Below are positions 11,855 through 24,684 of a stretch of DNA of 64,000 nucleotides, piece by piece (the first letter of the stretch is position 1; each line of letters begins with the position of its first letter). The position numbers and the translations under genes were made by a program. Under the pieces are notes generated by a model. It saw only the letters and a list, made by a program, of their open reading frames with translations, ran no database searches and had not been told where the DNA came from. Source of the DNA: Timema cristinae (Eukaryota; Arthropoda; Insecta; Phasmatodea; Timematidae); contig JBCFYV010011135.1 of assembly GCA_039000515.1 (NCBI GenBank), positions 21,354,927-21,418,926 on the forward strand, in the 5' to 3' direction.

Positions 11855-12056
11855 CGGTAAGTTACTAATATTTCTTCCTTAATGGCAATACCAAACCTCT
11901 CAAGCCAAACAGGCTAAAAGTTACTCATAAATCACTAACGTTCTTATAAGTTAAAGCTTTTCAAGCCAGACAGGGTATAAATTACTAACATTCTTTCTAA
12001 CAAACAATAATAAAACTCTCACGCCAGACAGGCTATAAGATACTAACATTTTCAAA
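11855..12056. repeat. Short tandem repeat, about three units
   Basis: Three imperfect units each contain CAAGCCAGACAGG(C/G)TATAA followed by TACTAACATTCTT-like sequence. The period is irregular, about 65-75 bp. No coding sense. Confidence 0.55.
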
Positions 12057-12945
12057 ATTCTACGTCTTGTGAAAATTGACAAATAGAATACCCTGCGAAC
12101 CCAGATGAGGTTTTACGTTACACAAAACTAAACTGAAGATATACTTTCTTGAAAATATCGTATCTAAAAGGATTAGAGTAATACGTGAAATCCCTATGAA
12201 ACTTATTTTTGTATAGTTGTAAAGGTTTTTAAATTTAAATATTAATCTGCTAAACAGAATTTCAACATACAACAGCCAAAATGGAATTTCGTACCTTCTA
12301 AAAACATCACGTACACCCATGTGTGTCAGAGGATCTGATCATAACAAGAGTGGTTCGTCCATCAGGACTAAACCATTATATACAAAATTAATCTAGCTCA
12401 GAGAGGGAGAAGAGGGGTAAACAAAACACAGGCAAACACAAAACAATGCAGAGAGGGAGGGGATAAATAGACGGTAGAATAACGTAGCAGCAGGTAGATG
12501 GTTCTAGACCAAATGTTTCAAGACATCACCACCTTCTTGCGCGTGCGCGCCACAATTTTCCCAACATGCTCCGCGATAATGCACAGTTCAATCTTGCATG
12601 ATTTTCACTCGCTTAGTTGGCCAGTTAAATTCATTGTGGCATGTTATTTTTGTGCGGGAGTACATTAATGAGTTGAAGCTGTTGAATGGGGCAACGGTGA
12701 GTTTACTTTTTTTTAATTCCAATAGTGTCCAGTCTTGCTTTTATTTATTAACCGTTGTAGCTTTACGGTAATAAACGCTAAAACACTATGGCTCTTTTAT
12801 ATGCTATACCATGAAATAATGCAAGGCAAGTTTAACTTACACGGTGAACCAAGTGAACAGCTCAGTTACCGGGCTGTAAGCAAGTGGCTCAATTCTAGGT
12901 TAGAAGAGGTAGAAATAATGTGTCATGTATTATGCCATTTATTTT

Positions 12946-13092
12946 CTAATTAATTAAGTCATTCGATTGGGTCATGTTAAGTAAATTGAGGCATATTTGA
13001 ATATCAATGTCACATGTGTTTGTAAAAATAGGTCTGGATGCAATTTGGAACTGGATCTGGATGATTAAGTACATAATTGAGGTAGCAGCTAT
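12946..13092 (-). CDS. Gustatory receptor unit 2, exon 4 (C-terminal exon)
   Basis: Final coding exon of the second receptor unit, 48 codons plus TAG. It begins IAATSIMYLIIQIQFQIAS, the seventh helix with the Y-L-I-I-Q-I-Q-F form of the GR C-terminal signature, and ends in a short hydrophilic tail. The acceptor is TTTCAG, phase 0. The length of 147 bp equals that of the unit 1 and unit 3 exons. A reverse-strand AATAAA follows the stop by a few bases (12938-12943). Its intact partners are at 13971-14060 and 14713-14781. Confidence 0.85.
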   Translation of the reverse strand: MAATSIMYLIIQIQFQIASRPIFTNTCDIDIQICLNLLNMTQSNDLIN

Positions 13093-13448
13093 CTGAAAGT
13101 TAAAAAAAAAAAATATATATATATATATTACCATCTTATAATAATCTTATGAAATATACTATTATAACTATTTGCAACTAAAAATTTACCCGCATGTGGA
13201 TTAAATGTATAGATCATCATCTAGTATCATTATTTCTAACCGTGGCTGGGGTTAAAAGATAATCAGGGTTAAATTTGGTTCGTGTTTTTCTATATGATAT
13301 TTTAAAATTCCTTCAAGAACTTTCAAAGTTCCTCATTCATACTGTTTAAGCATAATTAAAAGCGTATGTCCTGAACGATTTTTGAAAATTTATGGAGAAA
13401 AATATTCAACTAAATAAATTTAAATTTAATTATTTGGCAAAGATATGA

Positions 13449-13640
13449 ATGTGTGTGTGTTAGAGAATGTATGAGAGTGGTTCAGTGAGTGTATGTGTGT
13501 TAGTGTGAAAGTGAGGGAATGTGGGAGCGTGTGTGTTTGAGTGAGAGAGTGTGTGTGTGTGTACTTGTATGAGTGTGTGTAATTGTGTGAATGTGTTAGT
13601 AAATGAGTGTGTGTGTGTGTGTGGAGAGAGAGAGAGCACA
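13449..13640. repeat. GT-rich microsatellite tract
   Basis: A long impure GT/GAGT tract ending in GA repeats, in intron 3 of GR unit 2. It makes His/Thr/Ser-rich open frames on the reverse strand (13426-13663) and a Cys/Val-rich one on the plus strand; all are artefacts of the tract. Confidence 0.9.
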
Positions 13641-13970
13641 AGTTTGAACATTAATATGTGCACACTGCTTAAGAAGCTTAAAAAAATGGTATCTATATTT
13701 TATAATGAATATATGAGGGTGCCATTAATCTAAAATCATCACAGTATACATAAACGGGATCTAAATCCAAACCTTTTAAGTTTTTCCTAATAAAATAATG
13801 ATTTTTAATAACGACTATATTATTGTGAATAATTATATCACACTATATATGAGTATAAAATATTTAGTGTGTTAAAAGTGGATCAACCCAATCATATAAA
13901 TCATAAAATTAGATTGATTAAAATTTAAAACAAATTAATGGTATTTATAAGTGAAATACTATTTACTTAC

Positions 13971-14060
13971 AGAATAAATTAGACTGTAATCCAGAGGAAA
14001 TAATCCACAAGCATTGAATTGAATTCGGCTGTGTAAAAGTTGAAGAGAAAATATCTTCAA
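13971..14060 (-). CDS. Gustatory receptor unit 2, exon 3
   Basis: A 30-codon exon reading LKIFSLQLLHSRIQF and ending GLFPLDYSLIYS, the conserved segment leading into the seventh helix. It is bounded by a TTCCAG acceptor and GTAAGTAAATA donor on the reverse strand, both phase 0. It is intact and the same length as in the other units. Confidence 0.85.
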
Positions 14061-14712
14061 CTGGAATAGAACGGATAAATAGATAATTCAACTTTTATTA
14101 TTGAAAATAAATAAAATTATACCAAATATAATTAAAATTAAAGCTACTTTTCATCGGGATTCAAATAGTTTTGATGTAAGAAAGGAAATTTAAGATTATT
14201 GAACTTTTGAGAAATATTATATTTGGAGTTAAAATACGTTTTATTAAATTAAGTTTAGAGCTAAAATACAATTCATTAGTGGTTAAGAACGTTAATTGTA
14301 GTAAAATCCTAGTAAACAGTATTACAGACATTTAACTAAACACTTAGCTAAAAACATTAATCTATTATTTATAATAACTTATCTTATATTTCTAAACAAT
14401 TAATAAATTTTGTCTCTAGTTCCAGATAATAGATTTGAAGATAAATTAAAGACTTGGAGTAGAATTTAGGAATAACAAATAAAAGCAAATTACCCTAAGC
14501 TAATCACATTTGTAAATGTTTACAAGATGAAATTCTTCATAGAAATTTATTATTCCTGTTATATTCATTAAAAGTTAAAATAATCTACTAACATATTTAA
14601 ATTAATTTTGTGTAATCCTAACTAACCATTTAACCCTTTATTTTGTCCACTAAGAATTAAAATTCAAGAGCAGCTATTAGATTTAGTAACTTTGTTGAAG
14701 TTGATACAGTAC

Positions 14713-14781
14713 CTCATTTCGCAGCATGACGTCTCTGGTGTGTGACATTATTTCATGAACTAGTAAAGCTGTCTTATTTGC
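14713..14781 (-). CDS. Gustatory receptor unit 2, exon 2
   Basis: A 23-codon exon reading ANKTALLVHEIMSHT then RDVMLRNE. It is the standard GR block that follows the S-T-M-S-E end of the first exon. The acceptor is TTTAAG and the donor GTACT, phase 0. Intact. Confidence 0.85.
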
Positions 14782-15246
14782 CTTAAATAAAAACAACTTG
14801 TCATTATTATAAAATTGAAGTATTTTTTTTAAAACAATAGTTCATTAAAATGCATTTTATTTCAAATAAATCAGACCTAAAATATATAAAATCGGGGAAA
14901 AAAATCAGTAAAACATATATTTATAATAATAGACTAGTAATTATGAATTTATAATTGTAGAATATTTTCTTAGAGAGAGTTATAGAGAGGAAAATAATTA
15001 ATGAAAAGTTATCTCTGTAAACCGGTTTGGAGTTAAATCTCTTACACCAAACCCCACGTCCCCTTTTCAGATTATCAAACAAAGCTAGACTGACGACTTT
15101 GTCAGCGTACCCACCTGTGCGAGTTAATAAATTATTGAGGAAATATGAATTGGAACTTCTTATCAATAAATGTATATTGATTAATATGAAGATGTATTAT
15201 TATTATTATTATTTATTTATTATTTATTATTATATATATATTATTA

Positions 15247-15372
15247 TAGCACCGCGTCTTACTACCCGTTCGGGTTCTACGCACTTACGCTAATGTGTAA
15301 TGGTAGGGTGATTGTGAGATGAAATGAAGGACCTACAGTTTAACGTGGAATCCGAACCACGTTGGCGGCCTG
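15247..15372 (-). repeat. SINE family C, truncated
   Basis: Reverse-strand copy carrying the shared tail next to an ATT/TA-rich microsatellite (about 15197-15246) and the family C body; the tRNA head is absent. It lies in intron 1 of GR unit 2. Confidence 0.75.
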
Positions 15373-15910
15373 GAAGATCTATTAACTAACATACAACCTA
15401 CTCTTTTTCAAGTGCAACTAATGGCATTTCCTAATATATGATCATGTGTCGATACTAAAAAAAACTATTTACGAGATAGCTCTTTCTTTTACTAATAAAG
15501 GTGATTTTTTTAATTTTTTACTTTCTCTAGACACCTTGGATTAAATATATTGTGAACGTGAAAAAAAAATTCGAACTAGATATTTTGATAAATGTCTATG
15601 TTTCATATCCACCTGAAACCAAAAATTGGTTTTCGCAATTCTGTCTGTTTGTACCTCGGGCTAGAGTCAAAACTAATTTACCGATAGGGATAAAAGTAGT
15701 TATCTAGGCCATGTGAAGGAAAATATTAGTAAACCTTGAGGGCGAATGGCCAGTGGGGACTTAAGTGAATAACACAGTTGACGTAGAAAGCGACCATATA
15801 TATGTATTTAAGCTATGGATTTGTTTACCAGGATAAATTTAGGAGCCAGTACGTGTTCCTATGTATGTAGACTTTTAGTGGCCCTTGTGACACAGAACGT
15901 TGCCCAGGGT

Positions 15911-16349
15911 CAAGGCCATAGCCAGCCAATAATTTCAGGGGGGGTTTGGTGGGCCCATCCCCCAATTGCTAGAAGCTAGAAATAATTATAAATGATACAG
16001 TTCTAGAAGCTGTCTAAAGTGTGTTTTTTCGTGGTAAAATAACCCCTTAGCTGCCTAAGGCATGGAAAATTTCTGAATATTAAACACTTTTTGAAACTTT
16101 TTAAAGTGTTTTTTTAATGGTAAAATAATCCCCCAAATGCCAAAGGCTATGAAAATTTATAAATATTTAACACCTCAAGAAACTTTCTGAAGTGATTTTT
16201 TTTTATGGTAACACAGCCCCCTAATTTGTATTTGTATCTTAATTTTGATATTTTTTGAACCATATATAAAGCCATATATATTGTATTCATAAAATTTCGC
16301 GGGAGGTTTGACCCCCCAAAGTTCACTCCCCCCTCCGGCTACGGCTTTG
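15911..16349. mobile_element. hAT-like MITE with 8-bp target duplication
   Basis: Terminal inverted repeats CAAGGCCATAGCC (left) and GGCTACGGCTTTG (right) bound a 439-bp element. It is flanked by the perfect 8-bp direct repeat CCCAGGGT (15903-15910 and 16350-16357), the target-site length of hAT transposons. Inside are three diverged units of about 95 bp, each with an AAGTGTGTTTTTT-like and a GGTAAAATAA-like segment. There is no transposase. Confidence 0.8.
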
Positions 16350-16514
16350 CCCAGGGTATAACTATGGAGGTTGTATACATGTACCCTTAGCGAGATGATG
16401 TGATGACAGTGATTATGGAGGTGTAAAGCTAGGAATAGTCTTAAACCTAACTTAATCCTAAATAACTAAACATTGGTAGTATTGGTATAATTCGCTTTCT
16501 GGGAGAAATATCAA

Positions 16515-16595
16515 CATTAAGAAGTGGGAATTGAGCCCGGGACCCCTATGCTCGTAAGCAGGTGCAATGAGTCATAATCCATGGGGCCAGCTAAT
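16515..16595 (-). repeat. tRNA-like SINE head, degenerate
   Basis: The reverse strand has GGGCTCAATTCCC as a B-box-like sequence with a possible A box upstream, followed by unrelated AT-rich DNA. Weakly supported; it lies in intron 1 of GR unit 2. Confidence 0.35.
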
Positions 16596-17892
16596 TGTGT
16601 ATAGTGAATGACCATTATAAGGGACCGACATCTAAATATTTAATCAGGTAGTTTGTATTTTTATCAATTGGCTGTTTATTTAATTTTTTTATGTTTATCT
16701 TTTGTGTATGCATTTAATTAAAATTTTATGAAAACATAATGTTGCCTTAATTATTTAATCTATATAAATGAAATAATTGAGTCTCATCTGTGTACAAATT
16801 CCCATTTAAGTTCCATCGTTTGTATTGTATTTAATTTGTGTACAATAACAAAATATTTTATACAGCTACAGACTGGTAATTCATTCTGTATAAATCAGAC
16901 ATAGAAAAGATAAAGAGGTATAAAGACAAGCCTACTAATTAAGTTTATAAACAAAACTGTTCCCGTTTAAAAATAAAAAGGAACAAATATACCTTTAATT
17001 GGGAATGTATCAATAACTAAAAAAAATGAATTTCACTGCCGATTAATAACTGAATTGTAAATAAACATGTGCGTGTTAGTAATGGTAATACGTATGCTAA
17101 GGATAAATAAGTTATGTTTGGGCAGGCTAGGTAAGATTAGGTTAGGTTAGACATCTTTAACAAATTAAATAAAAATATAAATTAGGGGGGATACATTAAT
17201 TAGTCTTGAATATGTCTCCTCTTCTAGACGAGATAAAACTGAATGATTTTGGCCAAGAACCTGAAGGTATAGAGCCTAAGTTGAGAATAATTATATTTAG
17301 AGTACTTTTAAATTAGTCTTACATTTGGTGTTTTCGGCTTCCAACTAAGACATATTTTTATTTCAAATCATCTTCTTGGTACAAATAAAAATAAAATACT
17401 AAAATTTTGGACAAGAGAATTTCTCGTATAGTAGAAATTTTAAATTTATTAATCCCCAAAATAAAATTATCTATAACTTGCTATATAAAATAATAAACTA
17501 CAACCTACTTTTTAATAATAAAAAGATATTTAACATTAAATAGATAGAAAAATGATTATCTTCATAACGTAGATGTAAATGACGTCAAACATTAATAATT
17601 ATTTTTATTATTTACCTAAAGATCATTTTTAAATGATATAACTAAATAATTTGTTTGGTTATTTATGTTAGCTATAAAAAAAAGGTTAACTTTATACTAA
17701 ATCTAATTAATTCAAAGACGTTTGGTTTTCTCTTAATTTAAAGCCAAATTATTTAGAAAATCGTACCTATTCCAAGATTAGTTGCAATCATTTTATCAAA
17801 TAATTTAATGACGTACATTATATCAATGAAACAGATAGTTTATTTTTTATTATAGATGAATGATACAATATTTTAATAATAAGTGTACTTAC

Positions 17893-18731
17893 CTCTGACA
17901 TTGTCGATTCAGAGACGTACACGCACGATAAGAGTTGAAAAGCGTTAAAAGTAAGCCACAAAAAATGGGATATAATGTCTATTAACTCAACGTTTTGCCA
18001 ATGATCTACGAAATATCCCAGGCGGGTGAAAGTATTGCTGGTGATAAGGGTGAAGAGGTACAATACTGACACCAACACTTGCACGGAGTAGGCGGCGTTG
18101 ACGAGACGAGCCACGCCGACAATTCCTGCACGGTGCTGTGACCACACAACCACCTCCTCCCACTTCACGATGGAATAGCCAGTCCAGATATTATGTGAGA
18201 GAGGTGTTCCTTATCGCCAAACTAAGAATATGAAATGGATTTGTACAAGAAACAACGTAGATTGTATAAAGAACAATACCAAAATTGACCAACAGTGGCG
18301 TACCAATGGCGACAGTAGCTGGCAATCAAAATAATAAACCCAGCTGACAAGAAAGCATAGGTAATTCGCTTCGGTCGGATATAATTAAAACCATCTTTTT
18401 GGACTTGCTTTTCCAATGAGGAGATATTTGTGAGAATAGTGGTCACGGTTGGCTGGTAGAACGAACAGATGATTATGATCAGGATATAAGAACCAAGGAG
18501 TATGCAACTATTGATGGTTTTAGAAATTTCAATAATATTTGATAAACTATTAAGTCTATTCACTATGATATTTACACAAATTAAACAAACGATAATTGGA
18601 ACGGTAAATTTCCAACACAATTTTAAAACTTTCCTTGACGAATTAAGAGATGGATGGTATCCATCTAACGAGAATATGTTAAAGGTGTTTGAGATGTAGT
18701 TAAGGTATTTTATGCTTGAGTATATATCCAT
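17893..18731 (-). pseudogene. Gustatory receptor unit 2, frameshifted first exon
   Basis: Large first exon on the reverse strand. It starts MDIYSSIKYLNYISNTFNIF at 18729-18731 and ends E-S-T-M-S-E before a GTAAG donor (17891-17892). The N-terminal 160 codons are open down to about 18260, and the last 90 codons (K-W-E-E, WSQHRAGIVGVARLVNAAY and onwards) are open again. Between about 18185 and 18260 the frame shifts several times against the intact paralogs. Single bases are missing in the L-A-I-R, R-E-H-L and S-H-I-N positions. The clustering could be true decay or a local consensus problem. A TATA-like TTATAAAT lies on the reverse strand about 50-60 bp upstream (18782-18789). It splices in phase 0 to 14713-14781. 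Confidence 0.8.
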
Positions 18732-19382
18732 CTTTGAAATAACTAGCTAGTTGAACTGGTAGTCTATCTTGGACGGTAACACATTTATAAGTTGATTGAT
18801 CCAAAGAAACAACGAAACGCTCAATAGACTAAATTGTTATTAAGTAATGGGTTTTAGTAAAAAAAAAATATCAATAAATAGACGTTCATCAACATAATCA
18901 AAGTGCTACATTTGTAAATATGTTATGTTGTTATGTTAACAAATATTAGCTTATTATGAAAGATAAATTGATTACCAATATTAAAAATTATACTTTTTGT
19001 TATGAGAAAAGGAATTCTATAGATACGTATGGTTTGTAATCAACAAAATTTGTATTTATTTTTCATCAGGCAGTTGAGTAAATAGAATATATATTTAGGA
19101 GGACATCCAGGTGTAATTTTTTAATCGAAACAATATAGAAATATATCTATAATTTATTAAAAGATTTAATTTACAATAAAATGCTATCTGAAATATAGTA
19201 TTATATCAAGTGATACAAAATATATTCTACACATATCTAAGATTAAAATAATGTGTGTTTAAAAACATTCAATTATCATCTAAAAGCTTTAAAAAAATTA
19301 TTATAATGATAGCAATTTTTTTTCAAATGTTAAGTTTTCAATGTTAAGTTTTATGTGACTATAATATAAATATATAATATAA

Positions 19383-19485
19383 TTATATATATATATATAT
19401 ATATATAAATTATATTTATTTATTATTATTATTATTTATTATTATTATATTATATATATTATTTATTTATATTATATTTAATATA
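19383..19485. repeat. TA and ATT microsatellites
   Basis: A TA run followed by ATT and TATA-rich simple sequence. Confidence 0.85.
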
Positions 19486-20062
19486 AGCCTCTAAAATTAA
19501 ACTTTTATGACATTGTAATTTTGAAGGTATGTGTTCGTTCTTATATTATAGGTTTATAAAAGCGTATAAAAGAGTGTGGTTGGTTATACGAGATGTGTTA
19601 AAAAGTGAGAGTATGAATAAATAATAATGTATTTATAGAATGCTTTTTAAAATCAAACACTATCAAAAACATCAGAAAATAATCGAATTTTTTTCCATTT
19701 GCATGATTTGTATTTTGGTCTGTGTTACAAGTAATGTTACTGATGACAGAATTACGATCAAATTAACTGTAACTTGTTAAGTGCAGTTATATATGCATCC
19801 AAATATCTTTATATTTTAAATGATAATATGCGTAAAAATATTAAATATATAACACATTTTATTGATTACTCTAAAGTGATAAGAGGTAATACAACTAGAG
19901 CACGACAAAATATACTCACACAACTGCAAGAAGTTATACACCTGGCTAGGATTTAAACCACCTGCTCCATATCACTGACAGATAGAATTAAGGTTTGAAT
20001 TTTATAACATGTGGCTAAATTCATGGATAAGTTCTATAAACCTAATTTAAATATATCTAATA

Positions 20063-20538
20063 CTAGATAGCTGTTGCCCACGGCTTTGCTCGCGTGGAAG
20101 TTGATTATATACAAATACGAAAATATACATATGTATTTACAGATTAATTTAAAATATTACGTTACATTGATGACCATAACTTGACCTCAGATCAAAAATA
20201 ATGCAAGTCCGATACAAACTTTCACCCCCTTTTTCATCCCTTATTAAATAAAATTTCCAAAATTCCTGAACACGTATTTATTTGTTTTACGTCAATAACC
20301 GAAATACAAAATTTTGTTTATGTAACTTTCAAAATGACGGACTTTCATACATATTATCATCCCCTATTTTGACCCCTTTGGGGTGGAATTTTCTAAAATC
20401 CTTTCTTAGTGGGTGCCTACATAACACAATGAATATACAGTCCGAATTTCATGCTTGTAGCCTTGATAGTTTGCGCTCGGCGATGTTGAATCAGTCAGTC
20501 AGTCAATCAATCAGGACATGTTATTTTATAAGTATAGA
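20063..20538 (-). mobile_element. Non-autonomous Helitron, copy 2
   Basis: Nearly identical to the copy at 9258-9750, with the same TC start and CTAG end on the reverse strand, the same subterminal hairpin and insertion between A and T. Its tetranucleotide tract is CAGT/CAAT-type instead of GTCG-type. The open frame 20282-20614 is inside it and is not a gene. Confidence 0.8.
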
Positions 20539-21117
20539 TATAGGTTTCCCCATTCTCCGTCCACGCAAGTGTGGGCACGCTACTTTAGCCTTTTTTAATA
20601 CCTATAACTCTTAGTGTAATTATTACATGAGTGTAAAACCGAACGGTAGATAATAATAATTAATATATATATATATATATAATACGCATTAGTGCTCTAA
20701 CTTCACTTAAATATCAAATGGTCCTGTCGTAAGACAGAACAATAATAATAAATAATAATAATAATAATAGACGCATTTGTGGCTATTTGCTTTAAGGTGT
20801 AATTATGTAAATAGATTATAGAGCTCTTGTGATTTCCTGTATGGCAGGGGGAGGGAAATGATTCAAATTTCTTCGGAGTTCACCAAGTTTTTTTTTTTTT
20901 AATAAGTATTAATTTCCAATGTGACTTTCCTAACTAGCTTTGTACAAACGTGAGTAGATTCCTATAACACATATTCTTCATATATTTCCCTTAAACTAAA
21001 CCGTTTATACCCTTTATTAAAATATTTTCTTTTTTATAAATTCACTTTATTGTTGTTAATAAAAATACAATAACACATCTTTGAAATAGGTAAGGATAGA
21101 ATGTACATTATAAAATG

Positions 21118-21242
21118 CCAGGTCTCCACCGTGGTTCGGATTCCACGTTAAACTGTAGGTCCTTCATTTCATCTCACAATCACCCTACCATTACACATTA
21201 GCGTAAGTGCGTATAACCCGAATGGGTAGTAAGACGCGGTGC

Positions 21243-21272
<30 letters not shown>
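21118..21272 (+). repeat. SINE family C, 5'-truncated, AAT tail
   Basis: Plus-strand copy: family C body, shared 3' end (AGTAAGACGCGGTGCTAAT) and an AAT repeat tail. Imperfect flanking repeats ACATTATAAAA and ACATTTTAAAA suggest a target duplication. The tRNA head is missing. Confidence 0.75.
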
Positions 21273-21274
<2 letters not shown>

Positions 21275-22028
21275 TTACATTTTAAAAAGCATAGACTACT
21301 TCAATAAATAGGTACTGAACTTCTGACGTTTAAAAACCTCACATTATTTAAGAGGTGGTTTAGATCTAGCCTAGTCAAATGTTAATTTATCCAAAACTCC
21401 TTTATTTGATTAATATATTTAATCTTATTAAATATTCTAATGGAACATGCTGTAAAAATAGCAATTACTATAAAATTATTGTTGTAATATTAAGAGTTTG
21501 TTTGTCTTTTCTCTTAAAATATTGTTGTTGACTATCTAAATTGAACTCAAAAATACACATTACCTAAACATTCATAATAATCAATTTAATTTAATTCAAT
21601 TAATAATGTGGGCGAGCCAGGCTCAAATATTTATGGCAGTGTTCATGATATTGACACAACTCTCTTTAATAATATTATCTTGACCTGCTTCGGTGACTGA
21701 GTATTTTAATGGTCAGTGGTCCCCACATATTGACTAGAGGTCCACTTTAGGATATTGAAATTGCTAGATGGGTGGAATCGAAAAAGAGACCTGCATTACT
21801 ATATGTGTTTATATTTGTTAAAACAGGATGTTCTTGCAATAAATAGATAATTTTTGGAAGTTGTAGTCGATTGAAAGACCAAACCAAACTATCCTTTGGA
21901 GATAGGCTCTTTTTCGCGTTATTTCCAAGCAAACGGCAAAAAACTAATCAAAATCACCGTATTATATAGATTTTTTTAACGTGCAATTTACGAGTCGGCT
22001 GATTATATCAGCACATTATTATACGACT

Positions 22029-22330
22029 AGAAAGCCACATATTTGACTCACTCACTCACTGACATTAATGTTTAATAACCGCTTACAGATGAGCTAGAAA
22101 CTTGAAATTTAGCAAGCTATAGTTTATAGCCTGTAACCGACGGGAAAATTCCAAAAAAATTAAAACATAAAATTTTTAAACCCCCCTAAAAAAATGCAAA
22201 ATGGCTGAGCAGCTTTAAAGTCGGTGCGAACCTTTCTTTGGAGGTCTCTTTGCCTAAAGTAAGGCCTATCAAAAAATGGCTCTGTAATTACATTAATTTA
22301 CATCCAATTTCAAATAAAACTCGCAGGGTT
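22029..22330. repeat. Dispersed repeat P, copy 1
   Basis: Similar in direct orientation to 27131-27560. Both start AAGCCACATA, then GATGAGCTAGAAACTTGAAA, TAACCGACGGGAAAATTCC and ACCTTTCTTTGGAGG. Unclassified family. Confidence 0.65.
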
Positions 22331-23423
22331 TTGTGGGTGGAGCCCCCAATGAATAAAGCAATGATAATCTCTATAGGTGAAAGCAAAAAGGCCTAACAAT
22401 TTTTCCGGAAAATGTATTTTCACATACCTTCCAGGTTTTTTAAATGTCACAATCGACTTGTGACCGACGGCTTTGCATCCACTATGAACGAAGTTGAGCT
22501 TTTTTATTTCTTATCGCACAACCTTTGCCTTAGTTATCTATGTGGGGAAGGGGGGGGGGGAGAAGCTAGCTAATGTTCCCCATATCGCACATAATAAGAG
22601 GTTGTGGTTCTAACCCAAAAACGGCTATAGATAGCTAGTAAGGACTCCACTAGAACCTAAAGCCTAAATTAGGGCAACGCTTTTGGGTGAACTTTGGTAC
22701 TCTCTATGGCTGATTCTCTGATTCCATTCACATTGTTGACCATTATAATCTCCACTCTTGGAGCCGGGATGTAGCAAAAGAGAAGGAAATTCATGGTTAT
22801 CCAATGAGTATTGAAAGAAGTTTGTGACATAAACAACTGATTGTAAGGCTATGGAAGTCTCAGGTTTGGTTGAAAGTTTCCCCAGCGTGGGCGCCAAATT
22901 TACTTACAATTATGACATTAGATGGTACGTATGTATAGCACTTAACATTAAGGTAGGTTGTAGTATCAACAGTTACAACATCAGCTGTAAATTAATAGGC
23001 ACATGAAAAGCCGTGATAGGGAAATTGAAGAGTGAGGTAGTTTCCTTCATTGAGCCAGAAGGTACCATTGCACATCATTCTGCAAAAGTCACTGAAATGC
23101 ATACATCAACTGATCTTACAATGAAACTTTCACCAACATAATTAGCGGGACTGACTGTATATTAAATATATCGTTCATACCTCTGCCACGTTCATAATTT
23201 TCAGCACCATTAGTGAGACTGTGACAGATATAATTAAACATTTAAAAGTGGATAAAATTAAAGACTTACAAACTTACCAGAAAACTTAAGGCTTTAAAAT
23301 TTTACAATTAAAACACAATCATTATTTAATTTTTATGGAGTAAAACAGTCTTAATCTTCAGCAGAAGAGAGTAAAACACATAATTACGTTGTTTTGTTTT
23401 TTGATGTGCTTTAATTTTGAAAT

Positions 23424-23689
23424 ACCCGCCTCGGTGGCGTAGTTGTCTAAGCCGCTAGTCGTGTTGAGCTCGACTGCTGAGGACGGGAGATTGAGGTTCA
23501 AATATAGGTCGGTGAATTGGGGGGGGGGGGTGTTCCTAAATGGTTTTCCACTCTCTCCACGCAAAGGCGGGTTCAATTCCTCTAATTCAACCTTCCCAAT
23601 TCCTAATCCATTAGCGCAATTAGTACTTAAAGCGTATAACCCGAACGGGTAGTAAGACGCGGTGCTAATATTATTATTATTTATTATTA
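23424..23689 (+). repeat. tRNA-derived SINE, family A, full length
   Basis: The tRNA-like head has an A box (TGGCGTAGTTG) and a slightly decayed B box (GAGGTTCAAAT). A body with a G run follows, then the shared tail and ATT repeats. It is flanked by the 13-bp target duplication TTAATTTTGAAAT (23411-23423 and 23690-23702). Confidence 0.85.
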
Positions 23690-24684
23690 TTAATTTTGAA
23701 ATATTGAGGTATACAGTTTTCTGGTGAGTGTGTAATTTAGCCTTCTATGCTAATTTAATATTTAATTTAATACTGGCCCACTAAGCGCTATTTTTCCTTT
23801 GTTTGCATACCATCTGAGACAGATAAATGAAAGTGACAACTTGCTATAGCAAATACAAGATATATTGGGTAGTAAAAAGTGGCTTACCAGAGATAATGTC
23901 TCTGGTTCCATTAATGGTAAGTTAAATAGCCACATCCGTTGAGAATGGCCTTCCTAGTACACTAGGTGGGTATCCTTAATACTCCCTACGCCTGGTCTGT
24001 TCTAATTGTTCCTCTATCTTCTTCTAGGGAATACCCTTGTGGGTTTTAATTATGATACAGTTTATATAATACAACCACAGTGGAGCCCATCAAGTTGTGA
24101 CTCTGTGCGTATAATCCATTTACATTGGAAGGCAGTAATATTACCTTTATGTATTACACCCTGGTTTTTCTTATTTGATAAAAAAATAAATGATACGGCA
24201 CACAGCACAGACTTTCTCTCTCTTTCTATAAACTCGTAAGATTTCTGAACGAAATAATGTACATTGTATCATCACCACTCCACATAAGAACACGAATAAA
24301 ATAATATACAATGATAAAGAATCAATGAGAAAAGAGGCGCATCTTTGTCCAACTGAGAGCATTTCAAACAGTTTAATGTTTTAAAGAGCTTAATAAAATG
24401 GTATTTGAACCATTTGCTGACAGCTTGGAATCTGGGATCTGCTTTACATGTTCCGATTTATGAAAATTGTATTACTAGATATGAATGGAGGTAAGTCGAA
24501 AGAAATTTAAGGAATAAATAACTAATGAACGAATGTGAAAGTGCAATATTAACTATAGTGAAAACTAGTTTTTGACTTTGTTGTTGCTTGTGTAAAGATA
24601 AAATCAAATTAGTAAGAAGTAATAAAACTTGAAAACAAGACAGAAGATTTGACCTCTAATTTTAATAATTTAAACAAAAATATA

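Larger units (their letters stand above)
8635..12945. other. Spacer between GR units 1 and 2
   Basis: No receptor exon or other supported gene was found between the first exon of unit 1 and the last exon of unit 2. The spacer holds Helitron copy 1, a truncated SINE, a tRNA-like sequence, a TA microsatellite, a dispersed repeat and a short tandem repeat, each listed separately. The reverse-strand open frame at 11412-11606 encodes a hydrophobic 64-residue peptide without homology that I recognise. A CpG-rich patch lies near 12535-12580. Confidence 0.5.

Noticed and set aside
13426..13663. His/Thr/Ser-rich open frames
   Set aside because: They are translations of a GT-rich microsatellite.
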